64,000 bases of DNA, taken from NCBI GenBank assembly GCA_964612515.1, contig CAZTCX010000001.1, positions 1-64,000 of the forward strand, read 5' to 3'. Each line of letters opens with the position of its first letter. Positions within the stretch are counted from its first letter, which is position 1. This DNA comes from SABY01 sp964612515 (GTDB lineage Bacteria > Bacteroidota > Bacteroidia > Bacteroidales > 4484-276). The notes under the pieces are model-generated. The model worked only from the letters and a program-made list of their open reading frames with translations. It searched no databases and was not told the origin of the DNA. Positions 41,814-54,600 of the stretch are shown piece after piece. A program made the translations under genes and the position numbers.

Positions 41814-42716
41814 ATGTTGAAATCCATTTTTTCTTTTTTAATACTATTTGCTTTTGCAGGAACACTTTTGGCGCAGGAGTTTAATGCTTCTGTGCAGGTA
41901 TCGGCACCGCAGGTACAGCAAACCAACCGCGAAAAATTCAATGAGTTGCGCAAAGGCCTTTACGAATTTGTAAACGAAAGGCACTGGACCAACTACACCT
42001 ACAAAATCGATGAGCGTATCGAAGCCACAATTGCCATCACCATCACCGAAGAGCTTTCGTCGGATGAATTTAAAGCACGGATAAACCTCGTGCTGCGTCG
42101 CCCGGTTTATGGCACTTCCTACTACTCGCCACTTTTAAATTACATCGACAACGATTTTCAGTTTCAATGGCAGGAAGGGCAAGCCATCGAATACAGCGAA
42201 AACTCCTTTTCGTCCAATCTCACCTCGGTGATCGCTTTTTATTGCTACATCTTTCTGGGTCTCGATTTCGACTCTTACCAGTCGATGGGAGGCTCGCCCT
42301 ATTTTGAAAAAGCGCAACAGATAGTCAACACAGCCCAGGGAGCCAGGGAGCCCGGTTGGAAAGCTTTCGAGAGCATGAAGAATCGTTATTGGCTTGCGGA
42401 AAACCTCAACAATAGCTCCTATTCCAATCTTCGCAAAGCCATGTACATATTTCACCGCCAGGGACTGGATTTGATGTCGGATAATGTGGAGAATGGCCGC
42501 CAGGGAGCCCTTGAAGCACTTGAGTTATTGCAGCGTGCCCATCGCGAAAAGCCAAGGCTATTTTACATGCAACTACTGATGGACGCCAAACGCGACGAAT
42601 TTATCAACATCTTTAGCGATGCTGCGCCCATGGACAAAACCAAGGCCGTGAACATCCTCAAAGAGATAGACCCCTCGCACTCCAACGACTACCAGAAGAT
42701 TATCAGCAGCCAATAA
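41814..42716 (+). CDS. DUF4835 family secreted protein
   Basis: A 300-residue protein. MLKSIFSFLILFAFAGTLLAQEF is a signal peptide. KGLYEFVNERHWTNYTYKIDERIE and the segment ILVLRRPVYGTSYYSPLLNYIDNDFQFQWQ-like near residue 90 match DUF4835, which lies between coaBC and recN in many Bacteroidota. Function is unknown. The ATG at 41814 is chosen because the 13 residues before it add no sensible sequence. Confidence 0.88.
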   Translation: MLKSIFSFLILFAFAGTLLAQEFNASVQVSAPQVQQTNREKFNELRKGLYEFVNERHWTNYTYKIDERIEATIAITITEELSSDEFKARINLVLRRPVYGTSYYSPLLNYIDNDFQFQWQEGQAIEYSENSFSSNLTSVIAFYCYIFLGLDFDSYQSMGGSPYFEKAQQIVNTAQGAREPGWKAFESMKNRYWLAENLNNSSYSNLRKAMYIFHRQGLDLMSDNVENGRQGALEALELLQRAHREKPRLFYMQLLMDAKRDEFINIFSDAAPMDKTKAVNILKEIDPSHSNDYQKIISSQ

Positions 42717-42759
42717 ACTCTTCGCTTCAGCCTGATATTTTTCCCACGGCAATTTCTTT

Positions 42760-42767
42760 TACTTTTG
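42760..42767 (+). promoter_or_regulatory. -7 promoter box of recN
   Basis: TACTTTTG in TTTACTTTTGCCC, 30 bases before the TTG start of recN. Confidence 0.5.
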
Positions 42768-42796
42768 CCCACGCAAATCATCTTTCTATTAAGAAA

Positions 42797-44452
42797 TTGT
42801 TAAAACAAATTTCCATAAAAAACTACGCACTCATCGACCAGCTCGAGACTACTTTCGAGGCTGGTTTTTCGGTGCTTACCGGCGAAACGGGCGCTGGGAA
42901 ATCAATTATCCTGGGCGCGCTTTCGCTTATCCTTGGCCAGCGTGCCGACCAGCAAGCCGTTAAAGATAAAAGTAAAAAATGCGTCATCGAAGGCATTTTC
43001 GATATCAGCCAACACGATTTGCAATTTTTCTTTGATGAAAATAATCTCGACTATCAGCCGGAACTCACCATCCTGCGTCGCGAAATATTACCAACCGGAA
43101 AATCCAGGGCTTTTATCAACGACACGCCGGTGATGCTCAACCAGATGAAAACATTGGCTGACCTGCTCATCGACATCCATTCTCAAAACAGTATTATCCT
43201 TTTGCAGGATGCAGCCTTTCAGCTTGAGGTTCTCGACAATTTTTGCAGCAATACGCAGGAGCTTCGAGGCTACCGGTCGCTTTATCAATCGTATCGCAGC
43301 AAAATGCAACAGGTGGAGTCGTTGCGCAAAGCAGAAGAGCAGGCGCGTGCCGAACAGGATTTTTACCAGTATCAATATGATGAAATTGTAAAAGCAGCTC
43401 CGACTGCTGATGAGCAGCATGAGATAGAGGAGGAGCTGGGTTTGCTGCGCCATGCCGAAGAGATCAAAAGCCGGCTTTTTAATGTTAGCCAGCTTATGGA
43501 GGGCGCCAATGGGATGGAGCGAATTTTTGGAGACATCCTTTTGGAATACAAACCTTTGCGAAATTATTCTGCTGAGCTTAATATTATTGGCGAACGCCTC
43601 GAGAGTAGTCGGCTGGAGATGATGGATCTGGCCGCCGAACTCTACAAAGTGGGCGACCGCGTGGAGATTAACCCCGAACGTGCCGAAGCGCTTACCGGGC
43701 GGGTAAACCTGATTTATCAGTTGCAGCACAAACATAAAGTGGCTGATATAGAAAGCCTTCTCGCTATACGCGATGATTACCGCTCCAAAATGGACGAATA
43801 TGATTCGTTGGCCGATAAAATTACGGCTGGTGAAAAAGAGCTGGAGCTAATGCAGAAAAACCTGCAACAGCAAGCCACTCTCTTGTCTGCAAACCGGAAA
43901 AAGGGGAGCGCCGGACTGGAAGCCAGAATAACTGAAACTATTTCGCAGCTTGGGATGCCTGACGCGCGGCTGAAAGTTGATATTGCACCTTCGCGCCAGC
44001 TCACCGAAAATGGAACCGATATTGTAAATTTCCTCTTTAATGCCAACAAAGGTGGCACCTTGATGGAGATGGGGAAGATTGCTTCGGGCGGTGAGCTTTC
44101 GCGCCTCATGCTGGCCATCAAATCGTTGATAGCTTTTAAAAACTTTATCCCCACCATCATATTCGACGAAATCGACAGCGGTGTGTCGGGCGAAGTGGCT
44201 GGCAAAATGGCTACCATTATGCAAACCATGGGGCAGCGCATGCAGGTAATCGCCATTACGCATCTGCCACAAATCGCAGCACGCGGCACCACCCATTATT
44301 TCGTAAGTAAGCGCACTACCGGGGAATCTACCCAAACCACCATCAGCATACTGAGCCAGCAACAACGCGTGACGGAGATTGCCAAGATGCTCTCCGACGC
44401 CATCGTCACCAATGCAGCCCTCACCGCTGCCGCCGAACTGATGCAGAATTGA
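42797..44452 (+). CDS. recN: DNA repair protein RecN
   Basis: A 551-residue SMC-like ATPase for double-strand break repair. The start is a TTG at 42797 giving MLKQISIKNYALIDQLE, the right beginning for RecN. Walker A is LTGETGAGKSIILGALSLILG near residue 28; a long coiled coil (about 150-370) follows; Walker B is PTIIFDEIDSGVSGEVAGKM near residue 453, with the signature IASGGELSRLMLAI before it. Confidence 0.94.
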   Translation: MLKQISIKNYALIDQLETTFEAGFSVLTGETGAGKSIILGALSLILGQRADQQAVKDKSKKCVIEGIFDISQHDLQFFFDENNLDYQPELTILRREILPTGKSRAFINDTPVMLNQMKTLADLLIDIHSQNSIILLQDAAFQLEVLDNFCSNTQELRGYRSLYQSYRSKMQQVESLRKAEEQARAEQDFYQYQYDEIVKAAPTADEQHEIEEELGLLRHAEEIKSRLFNVSQLMEGANGMERIFGDILLEYKPLRNYSAELNIIGERLESSRLEMMDLAAELYKVGDRVEINPERAEALTGRVNLIYQLQHKHKVADIESLLAIRDDYRSKMDEYDSLADKITAGEKELELMQKNLQQQATLLSANRKKGSAGLEARITETISQLGMPDARLKVDIAPSRQLTENGTDIVNFLFNANKGGTLMEMGKIASGGELSRLMLAIKSLIAFKNFIPTIIFDEIDSGVSGEVAGKMATIMQTMGQRMQVIAITHLPQIAARGTTHYFVSKRTTGESTQTTISILSQQQRVTEIAKMLSDAIVTNAALTAAAELMQN

Positions 44453-44491
44453 TGGCTGCAGCACGTGCGGTTTCCTGTTTTTAAATAATCT

Positions 44492-44499
44492 TACTTTTG
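44492..44499 (+). promoter_or_regulatory. -7 promoter box of fabI
   Basis: TACTTTTG in CTTACTTTTGCCCG, 38 bases before the ATG at 44538. Confidence 0.5.
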
Positions 44500-44537
44500 C
44501 CCGCTACTATTTATCCATTAAAACTCAAAATACCACT

Positions 44538-45410
44538 ATGGCCTATAATTTATTAAAAGGAAAAAAAGGGATCATCTTTGGAGCACTCAACGACTTATCG
44601 ATAGCCTGGAAAGTGGCCGAGCGCGCCCATGAAGAGGGTGCTGAATTTGTTCTCAGCAATACCCCGGTGGCTTTGCGATTCGGTGAACTGGATGAACTGG
44701 CCGCCAAAACCGGCGCGCTGGTGATTCCTGCCGACGCCACCAGCGAGAAAGACCTGGAGAACCTCATCAAACAGACTATGGAGCACTTCGGCGGTAAGAT
44801 CGATTTTATCCTGCACTCCATCGGCATGTCGATGAACGTGCGCAAAGGCAATCCATACAACGATCTTAACTATAACTATCTGATGAAAACCCTCGACATC
44901 TCGGCGGTTTCGTTTCACAAAGTGATGCAGATAGCCTATAAACTTGACGCCATTAATGATTGGGGTTCGGTGGTAGCCTTGTCGTATGTGGCAGCCCAAC
45001 GTACGCTTTACCGTTACAACGACATGGCGGATGCCAAAGCATTGCTGGAAAGCATTACACGCAGCTTTGGATATATTCTAGGTCGTGAGCGCAGGATCCG
45101 TGTCAATACCATTTCGCAATCGCCAACGCGAACTACCGCAGGTAGCGGCGTGAAAGGTATCGAAGGTTTGATGGATTTCACCAACCGCATGTCGCCGCTG
45201 GGAAATGCCACCGCCGATGAGTGTGCCGATTACTGTGTCACCATCTTCAGTGATCTTTCGCGAAAGGTGACCATGCAAAATCTCTATCACGATGGCGGTT
45301 TTTCGAGCATGGGCATGAGCTACAACGCCATGCAGATGTACACCCGCAGCCTCGACTGTAAAGATTGCCCCGACTACAGCGATGAGGAAGAATTTCCGAT
45401 AAACGACTAG
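44538..45410 (+). CDS. fabI: enoyl-ACP reductase FabI
   Basis: A 290-residue reductase of the fatty acid elongation cycle. KGKKGIIFGALNDLSIAWKVAE is the NAD-binding start with the FabI SIA sequence, HSIGMSMN follows, and the catalytic pair is Tyr160 and Lys167 in RYNDMADAKALLE (Tyr-x6-Lys). It has a longer C-terminus (KDCPDYSDEEEFPIND) than E. coli FabI. A terminator follows at 45442. Confidence 0.95.
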   Translation: MAYNLLKGKKGIIFGALNDLSIAWKVAERAHEEGAEFVLSNTPVALRFGELDELAAKTGALVIPADATSEKDLENLIKQTMEHFGGKIDFILHSIGMSMNVRKGNPYNDLNYNYLMKTLDISAVSFHKVMQIAYKLDAINDWGSVVALSYVAAQRTLYRYNDMADAKALLESITRSFGYILGRERRIRVNTISQSPTRTTAGSGVKGIEGLMDFTNRMSPLGNATADECADYCVTIFSDLSRKVTMQNLYHDGGFSSMGMSYNAMQMYTRSLDCKDCPDYSDEEEFPIND

Positions 45411-45441
45411 CGACACCAACTGAAAAAGCATTTTTCTTAAT

Positions 45442-45472
45442 AAAGCAACCCATTGTGGTTGCTTTTTTTTTG
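45442..45472 (+). terminator. intrinsic terminator after fabI
   Basis: AAAGCAACC at 45442-45450 pairs with GGTTGCTTT at 45457-45465 around a 6-base loop, followed by a run of T. Confidence 0.9.
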
Positions 45473-45593
45473 CTTTTAATTTAGAATGCGAATAAATTAC
45501 GATATTTACTTAAAAGCGTTCATACATCAATACTGGGCGCTCATACAAGATTTCCTAACGTTCGTTCAAGTTTTGCCTACGTTAGTCCTTTTC

Positions 45594-45693
45594 NNNNNNN
45601 NNNNNNNNNNNNNNNNNNNNNNNNNNNNNNNNNNNNNNNNNNNNNNNNNNNNNNNNNNNNNNNNNNNNNNNNNNNNNNNNNNNNNNNNNNNNN
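45594..45693. other. assembly gap of 100 N before the giant surface gene
   Basis: Exactly 100 N suggests an unknown-length scaffold join. The open frame to the left (45486-45593) encodes a hydrophobic stretch with no similarity to the protein to the right; joining them through the N is not trustworthy. The signal peptide and N-terminus of the giant gene probably lie in the gap. Confidence 0.9.
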
Positions 45694-48600
45694 AAAACTC
45701 ACAAAATGGCCAGCTTTACATTTTGAAAAAGCAGGGCACTCCTGGTAATATTGCTCAGGTAAATGGTAACGGGAACACGGTGACCTTTCCGGGCTTTCAC
45801 ACCGCTGGAACCTATCTCACCACCCCGGCAACCAATAACGTAACGGTGGTGATGGATCCTTTACCCATTGTTTATCTGGTTACCATAACTAACGGCGGCA
45901 TATTTTGCAACTATCCCAATGCTACTGGTGCAACAATTGGAATGGCCAACTCGCAACCCAATGTTAGGTACACACTGTACAAAGGATTAATTGAGATAAC
46001 GAATGTAATTCCGGGTGGAGGTGGTTTTACATTTGGCACTTACATCGATCCGGGTCAGTATCGGGTAGAGGCTGAGAACGTAAATAGCGGATGCTCTAAG
46101 CAAATGGGACTTGTAAAGGTGATAAGCAATGATCCACCCACAACAAATTTTTCAGCAGCACCGCAAAATCAATGTGCCAACGATCCTGTGGCTTTTACAG
46201 ATTTATCAATTGCAAATGCCCCGGGCGCACAAATTGAACACTGGTTGTGGAATTTTAGCGATCCTAATTCCGGAACGAAAAATACTTCGACGCTTAAAAA
46301 TCCTCATCACACCTTCGAAGCCTGGGGAAATGCTACAGAGACTTTTCAAGTAAATCTTAAAATTATCGACGACAATGGTTGTGAAGCTGAAATAACCAAA
46401 CCTGTGATTGTAAAGCAAAAGCCCGATGCACGCATCACTGCTTCCGGCCCTGGTATTTCTACCAAAGTGGTTGATGATACCGTTACATTTGCCTATTGTG
46501 GTGCCGATATTTCCGCGACTTTTACTTTTACAAACATCAGCACCACCAATGCCACCAATACCTGGTACACCATCAATTGGGGAGACGCTTCACCAGACTA
46601 TTCTTCAGCACAGTTTGCTGCACCCATCAATCACCTTTATAGTGGTCTTGGTTTTAAAACGCTCACCTATACCGTGAATGGAGCCAATGGCTGCAACCAC
46701 GTGAAGAAGTATTACATTTTCATTGGTAGCACACCCTCGGGTGGTATTGCCAGTCCGGGTAATACCTGGGGTGTTGCTCCTTTTACGCTGGATTTTCCTA
46801 TTTCTCCAGAAACCTATTTCAACACACCAGGAACAAAATATACTATCGATTTTGGGGACGGCACTTTTATCACTTTTTTTCAAAATGAGCTGCCTGCAAA
46901 TCATTTGTTATCGCATACTTACACAGATTGCTCAACCGAATTGGATTTTTGTGTAAATCCAAACGATCTTCGATATACCTTCAAAGCCACTTGCACGGCT
47001 GCCAACCCTTGCGACGAGACCTACTCGATTGTGTGCCCAATTTATGTTTCCTGTCCTGTGGTAGTAATTATCGATACACTTGAAGGTCAGTGGGGCGCCG
47101 GACCAGGTCAATTGATTGCCTGTAATCCGGTTTCATTTGGCAACTTAACCCAATTTGGGTTTTACATTATAAATAACGGGCTTGAGTTCACAACTGAAAC
47201 GCATTTTGAATGGAATTTTGGCGACCCGGCTTCAGGCCCTGACAACATCTCCACCGAGTTTGAGCCAGTCCATAATTTTACGCAGTCCGGAGTATGGTAC
47301 ACTGTTAGTTTAACTGCCTGGACAGGTGAAAGCATCAACAACAACTCAGGGATATTCACAGTAACAATTCAGCTTTTTGTACAGGAACCACCCTTGGCTG
47401 ATTTTCAGATCGAGAACTTTGATCCGTGCTTACCGGCGCAGATACAGTTTACCAATTTGAGCTTTGATGGGGGAGGTGGTGTTCCAGAGTTTAAATGGAT
47501 CATTAACCCACCTGCCGGAGCACAATTTGTTACACCCGGATTTGAAGGATTAAATAATGTTCCTGATCCATTAATCCAGTTTAACACCTCCGGATATTTT
47601 ACCATCAGATTGATTATCGAAAATAGTTGTGGCCCTGATACTCTGAGCGAAACCATTATCATCTGCGAGCCGCCGGAGGTAAGTTTTGATGAGCCGATAT
47701 TTAGTTTCTGTGGTGAGGTAGTGCTGGAGCTGATGCCCGAATACGTAATCAATTGCGATACACTAGAGCCGAATTATCTTTGGAACATCACCGGCCCGGC
47801 GCCTGTTAGCTATGTGGCGCCTACCAGTGATGCTTCTCCGTTTCCGCTGGTACAGTTTAATGATGTAGGAACTTACGAGGCCACCGTTACAATTACCAAC
47901 GAATGTGGCAGTGAAACGGCTACCCAGCAAATCATTCTCTCCCCCGTTATTACCAACAACATCATCACGCCGCAATATGACCAGATGTGTAGTGACATGT
48001 CGCCCATTAACATTGTGGGATCCTTGCCGGAAGGAGGATCGGGTATTTATGATTACACCTGGCAAAAACGCACTGCTGCACTTCCATGGGCTGTTACAGG
48101 TGGCAATACCCAAAGCTACACCCATCCCAACCCATTGACAATTACAACCTATTTTCGTCGAATTGTAACCGACGATGGTGGCAACTGCGCCGATACTTCC
48201 GCAGTGGTCGAAATAGAGATTTTTCCCGGCGTACAAAACAACTCGATCGTTGACGATCAGCAAGTATGTATGGGCAACGCTCCTGATTTGCTCACCGGCA
48301 CCATAGCTTTTGGCGGCAATGGCCAGATGACCTACAAATGGTACGAATCAGCCGATGGTATTAACTGGAATCTCTTGATCGGCGCGGTTCTTGTCAATTA
48401 TCAACCTGCTAACCTTTTTGCAACCACGTGGTTCAGGCGTGAAGCTATTTCCGAACCATGTGATTCACTAGTTTCAAATTCAGTTAAAATTGAAGTTTGT
48501 GACCCGGTGAGTAATAATATGATTTTGGAGGATCAAACTATTTGTACCGCAACCGCACCAGATATCCTAACTGGTAGTTTGCCTGATGGTGCCTGTGGTA

Positions 48601-51600
48601 ATTTTACTTATCAATGGCAAAAAGCAACGGATGTACAGCCGGTATTTGCCAATGTGCCTGCGGCTAACGGACAAAATTATCAGCCACCCGCCATCAATGT
48701 TAAAACCTATTTTCGTCGGTTGGTCATTTCTGATATTTGTGAGAACGATACAAGTAATGTCGTCACCATTAGCCTGTGGCCATTACCTGTGGCCAATGCA
48801 GGTATGGATCAGATTATTAGCAACGGCATGACGGTGAACTTGTCCGGGACAGCCTCGGGAGGTACGCCACCTTACGCCAGTTATCGTTGGGAGCCGGCAG
48901 GACAGATCGCAGGAAATCCCAATCTTCCAAACGTTACAACCGTTCAATTAACCAACGATGTAACCTTTACTTTTTGTGTGACCGATGCCAACGGATGTGA
49001 GGGCTGCGATCAGGTGTATATCGATGTGACAGGAGATGCTTTATCGGTTGCCATCGATCCGCTTTCAGCCCAAATATGTCCGGGAGAATCTGCAACTTTG
49101 TGTGCCATGCCAACCGGCGGTACCGGCAACTATACCTTTAGCTGGACATCACAACCTCCGGGTTTTATATCCGGTAATGAATGTATCACAGTATCGCCAG
49201 CCATAACAACCAATTACCAGCTTGTGGTTTTTGATGGATTTTCTACCGTTTCAGCATTAGCACAGGTAGTTGTGCTTCCGGTTCCATCAGTCACAAGCGT
49301 ACTTTCATTAACCGTTTGCTCCGGCGTTACACTCGATTACGAACCCCAATCCAACGTGCCGGGAAGCACCTACCAGTGGACTACCCAACCCAACGGCAGT
49401 TGCACCGGCAACAGCGGTGGCGTCGGCGATATCATCGAAGACGCAATTATTAATACCAGTAGTGATATCTGTGCAGTGTTTTATGAGATAACGCCCATTG
49501 GCCCTGCACCAAATTTGTGTGTTGGCCTGTCCGTAACGCTGGAGGTGCAGGTGATGCCTGTGGCGCAGATTTCCAATAATATCAATCAGCAAACGGTGAT
49601 TTCAGGACAGCTTACGCAACCGGTAACTTTTACGAGTAATGTGACTGGTGTGGGTTTCCATTGGGAATATCATTCGACAACATGTCCGGGTTTTACCACC
49701 TATCAATTAGAGCAAGGTGAAACGAATCTATTGCCAGCACAAGTAGTTACAATCGAAGCAGGAGGATCGCCTACCTGCATTATCACCTACGAAGTAACTG
49801 CCTATCTTGTGCTTCCCGATGGCACCGAATGTCGAGGCACACCTTATTTATATCATTATGTTATAAATCTTCAGCCAACGGCTTATGAGCTAATTTGCCC
49901 GGCTCCCGTGTGTTTTGGGCAATCGGCAACCATCAGTCTGGCAGGCTCGGAGTTGGGAGTAGAATATTTGCTTTTGCGCAATGCTGTGTTTCCGGTTTTG
50001 CCTATTCAACCCGGCACTGGCGACACGCTCCAATGGCAGGGAATAACTACCCCGGGTTTTTATAGCATCAGAGCTACCAATCTTAGTAATAATCAGTCGT
50101 CGATGATGGATGGTATTTGTCAGCTCACCGTCAATCCACTGCCTCTCATCTATCAATTAACAGCTCAGGGTGGTGAAACATGTATTCCTGTAATTCCTCT
50201 TCTTAGTGGCTCGCAGCTTGGTGTCACCTATCAGTTGATTTATAATGGAAACAGTGTAGTTGAGGTTGTAAATGGTACCGGCTTGCCGGGCTTTCTAGTT
50301 TTTAATGAAGTGACATTGCCCGGTACCTATACTGTGCATGCAATTAATCCTTTTACTGGCTGCGAAAGGGACATGTGGGGCAGCATAGAAGCAAATCCCT
50401 CTCCATTAGAATTTCCTATTATTCCGGGAGGAGTGCTTTGCGAAGGAGTGGTGCTTTGCATCGATGGCTGGGAGCCAGGTGCGGAATATCAACTTTGGAA
50501 AGATGACGAACCTTATGGCGCTTTCCAGACAGGCATACCCAACGATCCTTTCGTTTGTTTCGATCCGCCTACGAACGGCCCGGGAATTTATCGCGTATTT
50601 GCACGTTTTGTAGCCCCGCAGCCTGGCTGCGATCTCTTTTTCAGCGAACCACAGATAGTTCACGAAAATCCGTTGGTTTACCACATGGCGCCTGATACAT
50701 GCTGCCCTGGTGGCGAAATATTCCTTGAAGGATGCCAGCCTGGTATTGAATATGAATTATGGTTTGAATCACCAATTCCCGCCGAAATTGCAGGGCCGTT
50801 GATCACTATTGCTTGCGATCCTCTCAATCCCAATCTAAGCTTTGGCCAATGGTGGGATGAAGGAACCTATACCATCAAAGCAGTGAATCCCGCCACCAAT
50901 TGCTTCTCGTGGATGGAAGACCAGACCTTTATTGTACCTGCTCCCGAAATTTATAATATGGAACCAGTGGGTGCCGGTTGCCAGCCTTTAGAAATTTTCC
51001 TCGACAATTCGCAGGAAGGCGTCGAATACCGATTATATCGCAATGGGGTTTGGATTCAGCCTGTGGTGATTGGAGATGCTGCCGGTGGTCCCATCAGTTT
51101 TGGTGTGATGGAAGAAAACGGACTTTACACCATTCATGGATTTTATACACATGGCGACTCCTGCTGGAGCGTGATGAATGGGTTTTATGAAATTGTGGAT
51201 AATCCCACCGCCTACACCGTTAGTCCGCCGCCGGGAATTTACTGCCCCTGCCCGACAGTGACGCTAAGTAGTTCTCAAATAGGAATAGCCTATTTTCTGA
51301 TAAATAATACTACCGGAATATGGTACCCCAATAATGGCATAGGTATTCCCGGAACCGGTGATGGCCTAAGCTGGGACGAAATATGCGACCCCGGCGATTA
51401 CAGAATTTATGCACGCAAAATTGATGATCCCAATTGCAATTCAAATATGACTGGCACATTTACAATTGGCGCAGCGCCGGAGAAGTTTGAATTGACTTCC
51501 ATACAGTTTCCACCTTTCTATTGCGAAGGCGACAACGGCATAACACTTACTTTGGCAGGATCACAGAGCCTTATCACAGTTTACCAACTCTTTAAGGTTG

Positions 51601-54600
51601 CGCTGCCTGTCGATCAGCCTGTTGGCGCCCCGGTAATTGGTACAGGTGGTGAGCTTACCTGGAACAACATGCTTGCAGGAACTTACTATGTGGTAGCTAA
51701 GTTTGTAAATGATCCAACTTGTCCGGCAAATATGCTCAACGCAGTTACAGTTGTTGAAATACCGCTTCCATCTGCACAGGTCAACGCGCCGCCGCTAGTA
51801 TGCCAGGACGATTGCTTCGACCTCTCGTTTGAAATTATAGGAGTTGGTCCATGGAACATCCATTACTCAAGAGAGGATGCGACCAATGGGTTGTTGAATT
51901 TTGAAATTAATAATATTGCTACCTCACCTTTCATAATTCCGAATGTCTGTCTAATCGAAACCACCACTTTTGCTATTTCCTCTGTCCAAAACAGCACTCC
52001 TCCCAATTGTCAGGGGGTGAGCTTTGGCGTACCGGTGGTTGTGGATGTGGTTCCGCTACCGGTGGTCAATGCTGGTGCTGATGGAATTATTTGCGCCGAC
52101 GCAACTTATACATTGTCAGGCGATGCTTCAGCACATTGTGGTTTGCAATGGACAACTTCGGGTGATGGCGTTTTTGATGATAACACAATCGAAGATGCTG
52201 TTTATATGCCTGGCATCGCCGACGTTGGCAATGGCAGCGTAACTTTGTGCTTGTCGGCATTGCCATGTGCACCTTGTCCGGCCGCCGCCAATGATTGCCT
52301 CACACTGATCATCAATGCACTGCCAGCGATAACGAGCAGTGCCGACCTTATGATGTGTTCAGGTGAAGCGCTCAATTACACAATAACTACCGATCTGCCC
52401 GGAGCTACAGTGGTTTGGACTTCTCAAAACAACACCGCCGGATGTATAACCGGAAATAGTGATGGTACAGCATTTTTGATGAACGATGTGCTGGTCAATC
52501 ATTGCAATAGCGTAAAAACCATTACCTACACCATTTTACCCACAGGCCCGGCTCCAACGCTTTGTGAAGGAGCAGCTCATGTCCTGACGGTTCAGATTTT
52601 GCCTGTAGCAATCATTACCAATTTGCAAAACGAACAATTTATTAATTCCGGAGAGCAAACCCAGCCGGTAGCTTTTATTAATAATATTTTAAACCCGGAG
52701 GTAACTTATCAGTGGTCAGGTATTGCAACAATCCCGGAGCTGACAGGGTGGATAGCAAATGGGAATACCGCAACTTTGCCGGCCATGCTAATCACCATCG
52801 ATGGTGCAAATGCCCCCGATGAAGGCGAGGTGATTTATACCGTTACACCTTTTGCCGGTGGATGCGCGGGTGAGCCTTTTAACTACACTATTCATGTTTA
52901 TCTGCTTCCTTCCGTTTTCCAACTTACCGGCGGTGGAGAATTTTGTGATGATGGTGTCTCGTTTGCCGAAATAAGGCTCATGGGGTCGCAGCCCAATATC
53001 AATTACCGCCTCAATCCGAATGGCATTACCCAGCCAGGGAATGGTGGTTTACTGATTTGGCAGGTCACCCAATCAGGATTGTATAGCGTTACAGCAATCA
53101 ATCCCAATACTGGTGTCGAAATACTGATGGATGGAAACATTCAGGTTATTGCGCGCGATCTGCCGCTGATTTATAATCTTACCATTGCTGCGCAAGGCGA
53201 TGCCTGCGTTCCGATTATTCCTCGCCTCAACGGATCGCAAGCCGGAGCTTATTACCAACTTTATTGTAATGGCGTGTTCACACAGGAAAAGCAGGGAACG
53301 GGTGCAGCTATTTTGTTTGATGCAGTCACACAAGCCGGAACCTATACGGCCGAAGCCCTTGTAGATTATGACAACATAACCTGCTCACGCACGATGAATG
53401 GAGCTTTCGAGGCTTTACCGATCCCCGCGATGGTTCAGATTACGCCCAATGCACCCATTTGTGAAAACGAAGATGAGATTTGTATTCTCAATTCCGAAAT
53501 GGGTATTGTGTACCAACTGTGGAGTGGTAATCAGCCTGTGGGCAATAGCATCACAGGCATTGGCGGGCTAATTTGTTTTGGAATAATTGATGAGCCGGGA
53601 ATTTACCGTGTTCATGCTTCAAATCCAACCACTGGTTGCGAGGTGCTATTCCCACAGCAGATCGTCGTAAATTCTGCACCCTTACAGTATCAAATGACAC
53701 CGGCCAAAGGCTGCCCCGGCACTGAGATTTTTCTCAACAATTGCCAGGCGGGCATTCTCTATTCTCTCTACTTTCAGGTGCCACCTGCCGACGGGCCTGC
53801 CGACCTGACTGCTGTTGCCGGCCCTATTGATTGCAATGGCGGCGGAGCTATTAGTTTTGGAACTTATTTCGATGCAGGTACCTACAGCGTTTTGGGGTTT
53901 AATCCCGAAACAAATTGTGATGAATGGATGGAAACCACCACTGTAATCTATCCCGATCCTTTGGAGTTCGAGGTTCGTGCTGAAGGCGATGCCTGCCCTC
54001 CGCGCGTGGTGTATCTTGAAGATTGTCAGGAAGAGGTTGAGTACATTTTGTATTATGATGATCTTTCGGGCAATGCAGCCAATCCTGTTCCACTGGTCAG
54101 TAAGCTTTGCGAGAACGGAGAAGTGCGATTTGAAAATCTTACCCAACCCGGTATTTATACAATCAGGGCTATCTGGGATCACGGCGCTGTGGTGTGCGAA
54201 CAAATGATGTCAGGAAGTGTAGCTATTGATGAGCAGCCTGTTGTATATACTATTTTGCCTAACGCACCAACTTGTCCACCGGCAGTATTTTATCTAAACG
54301 GCTCTGAAGAAAATGTGCTTTATGAACTAATTTATGAAAATGGAATTATAAAGGATTCTCAGACTGGAGACGGCGTTGGTGTAGTAGAATTTGCACCGCA
54401 ATTTGAGCCAGGCGTTTATAATGTCAAAGCACTTTCGGTGAATGGTTGCGATACTATTATGGACAGTATAGGCGTGATATTGCCGGCACCACAAAAGTTT
54501 GCCATGACACCCAACCCCGGAGGCAAATATTGTGTTGATGATAATATCCAGATTGGCATGGTAAATTCCGTGGTAGGAATTACCTACTTGTTGCAAAGGG

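Noticed and set aside
45486..45593. 36 codons joined to the giant gene through the 100-N gap
   Set aside because: The gap length is arbitrary, and the left segment does not resemble a signal peptide or the repeats; joining them is not justified.
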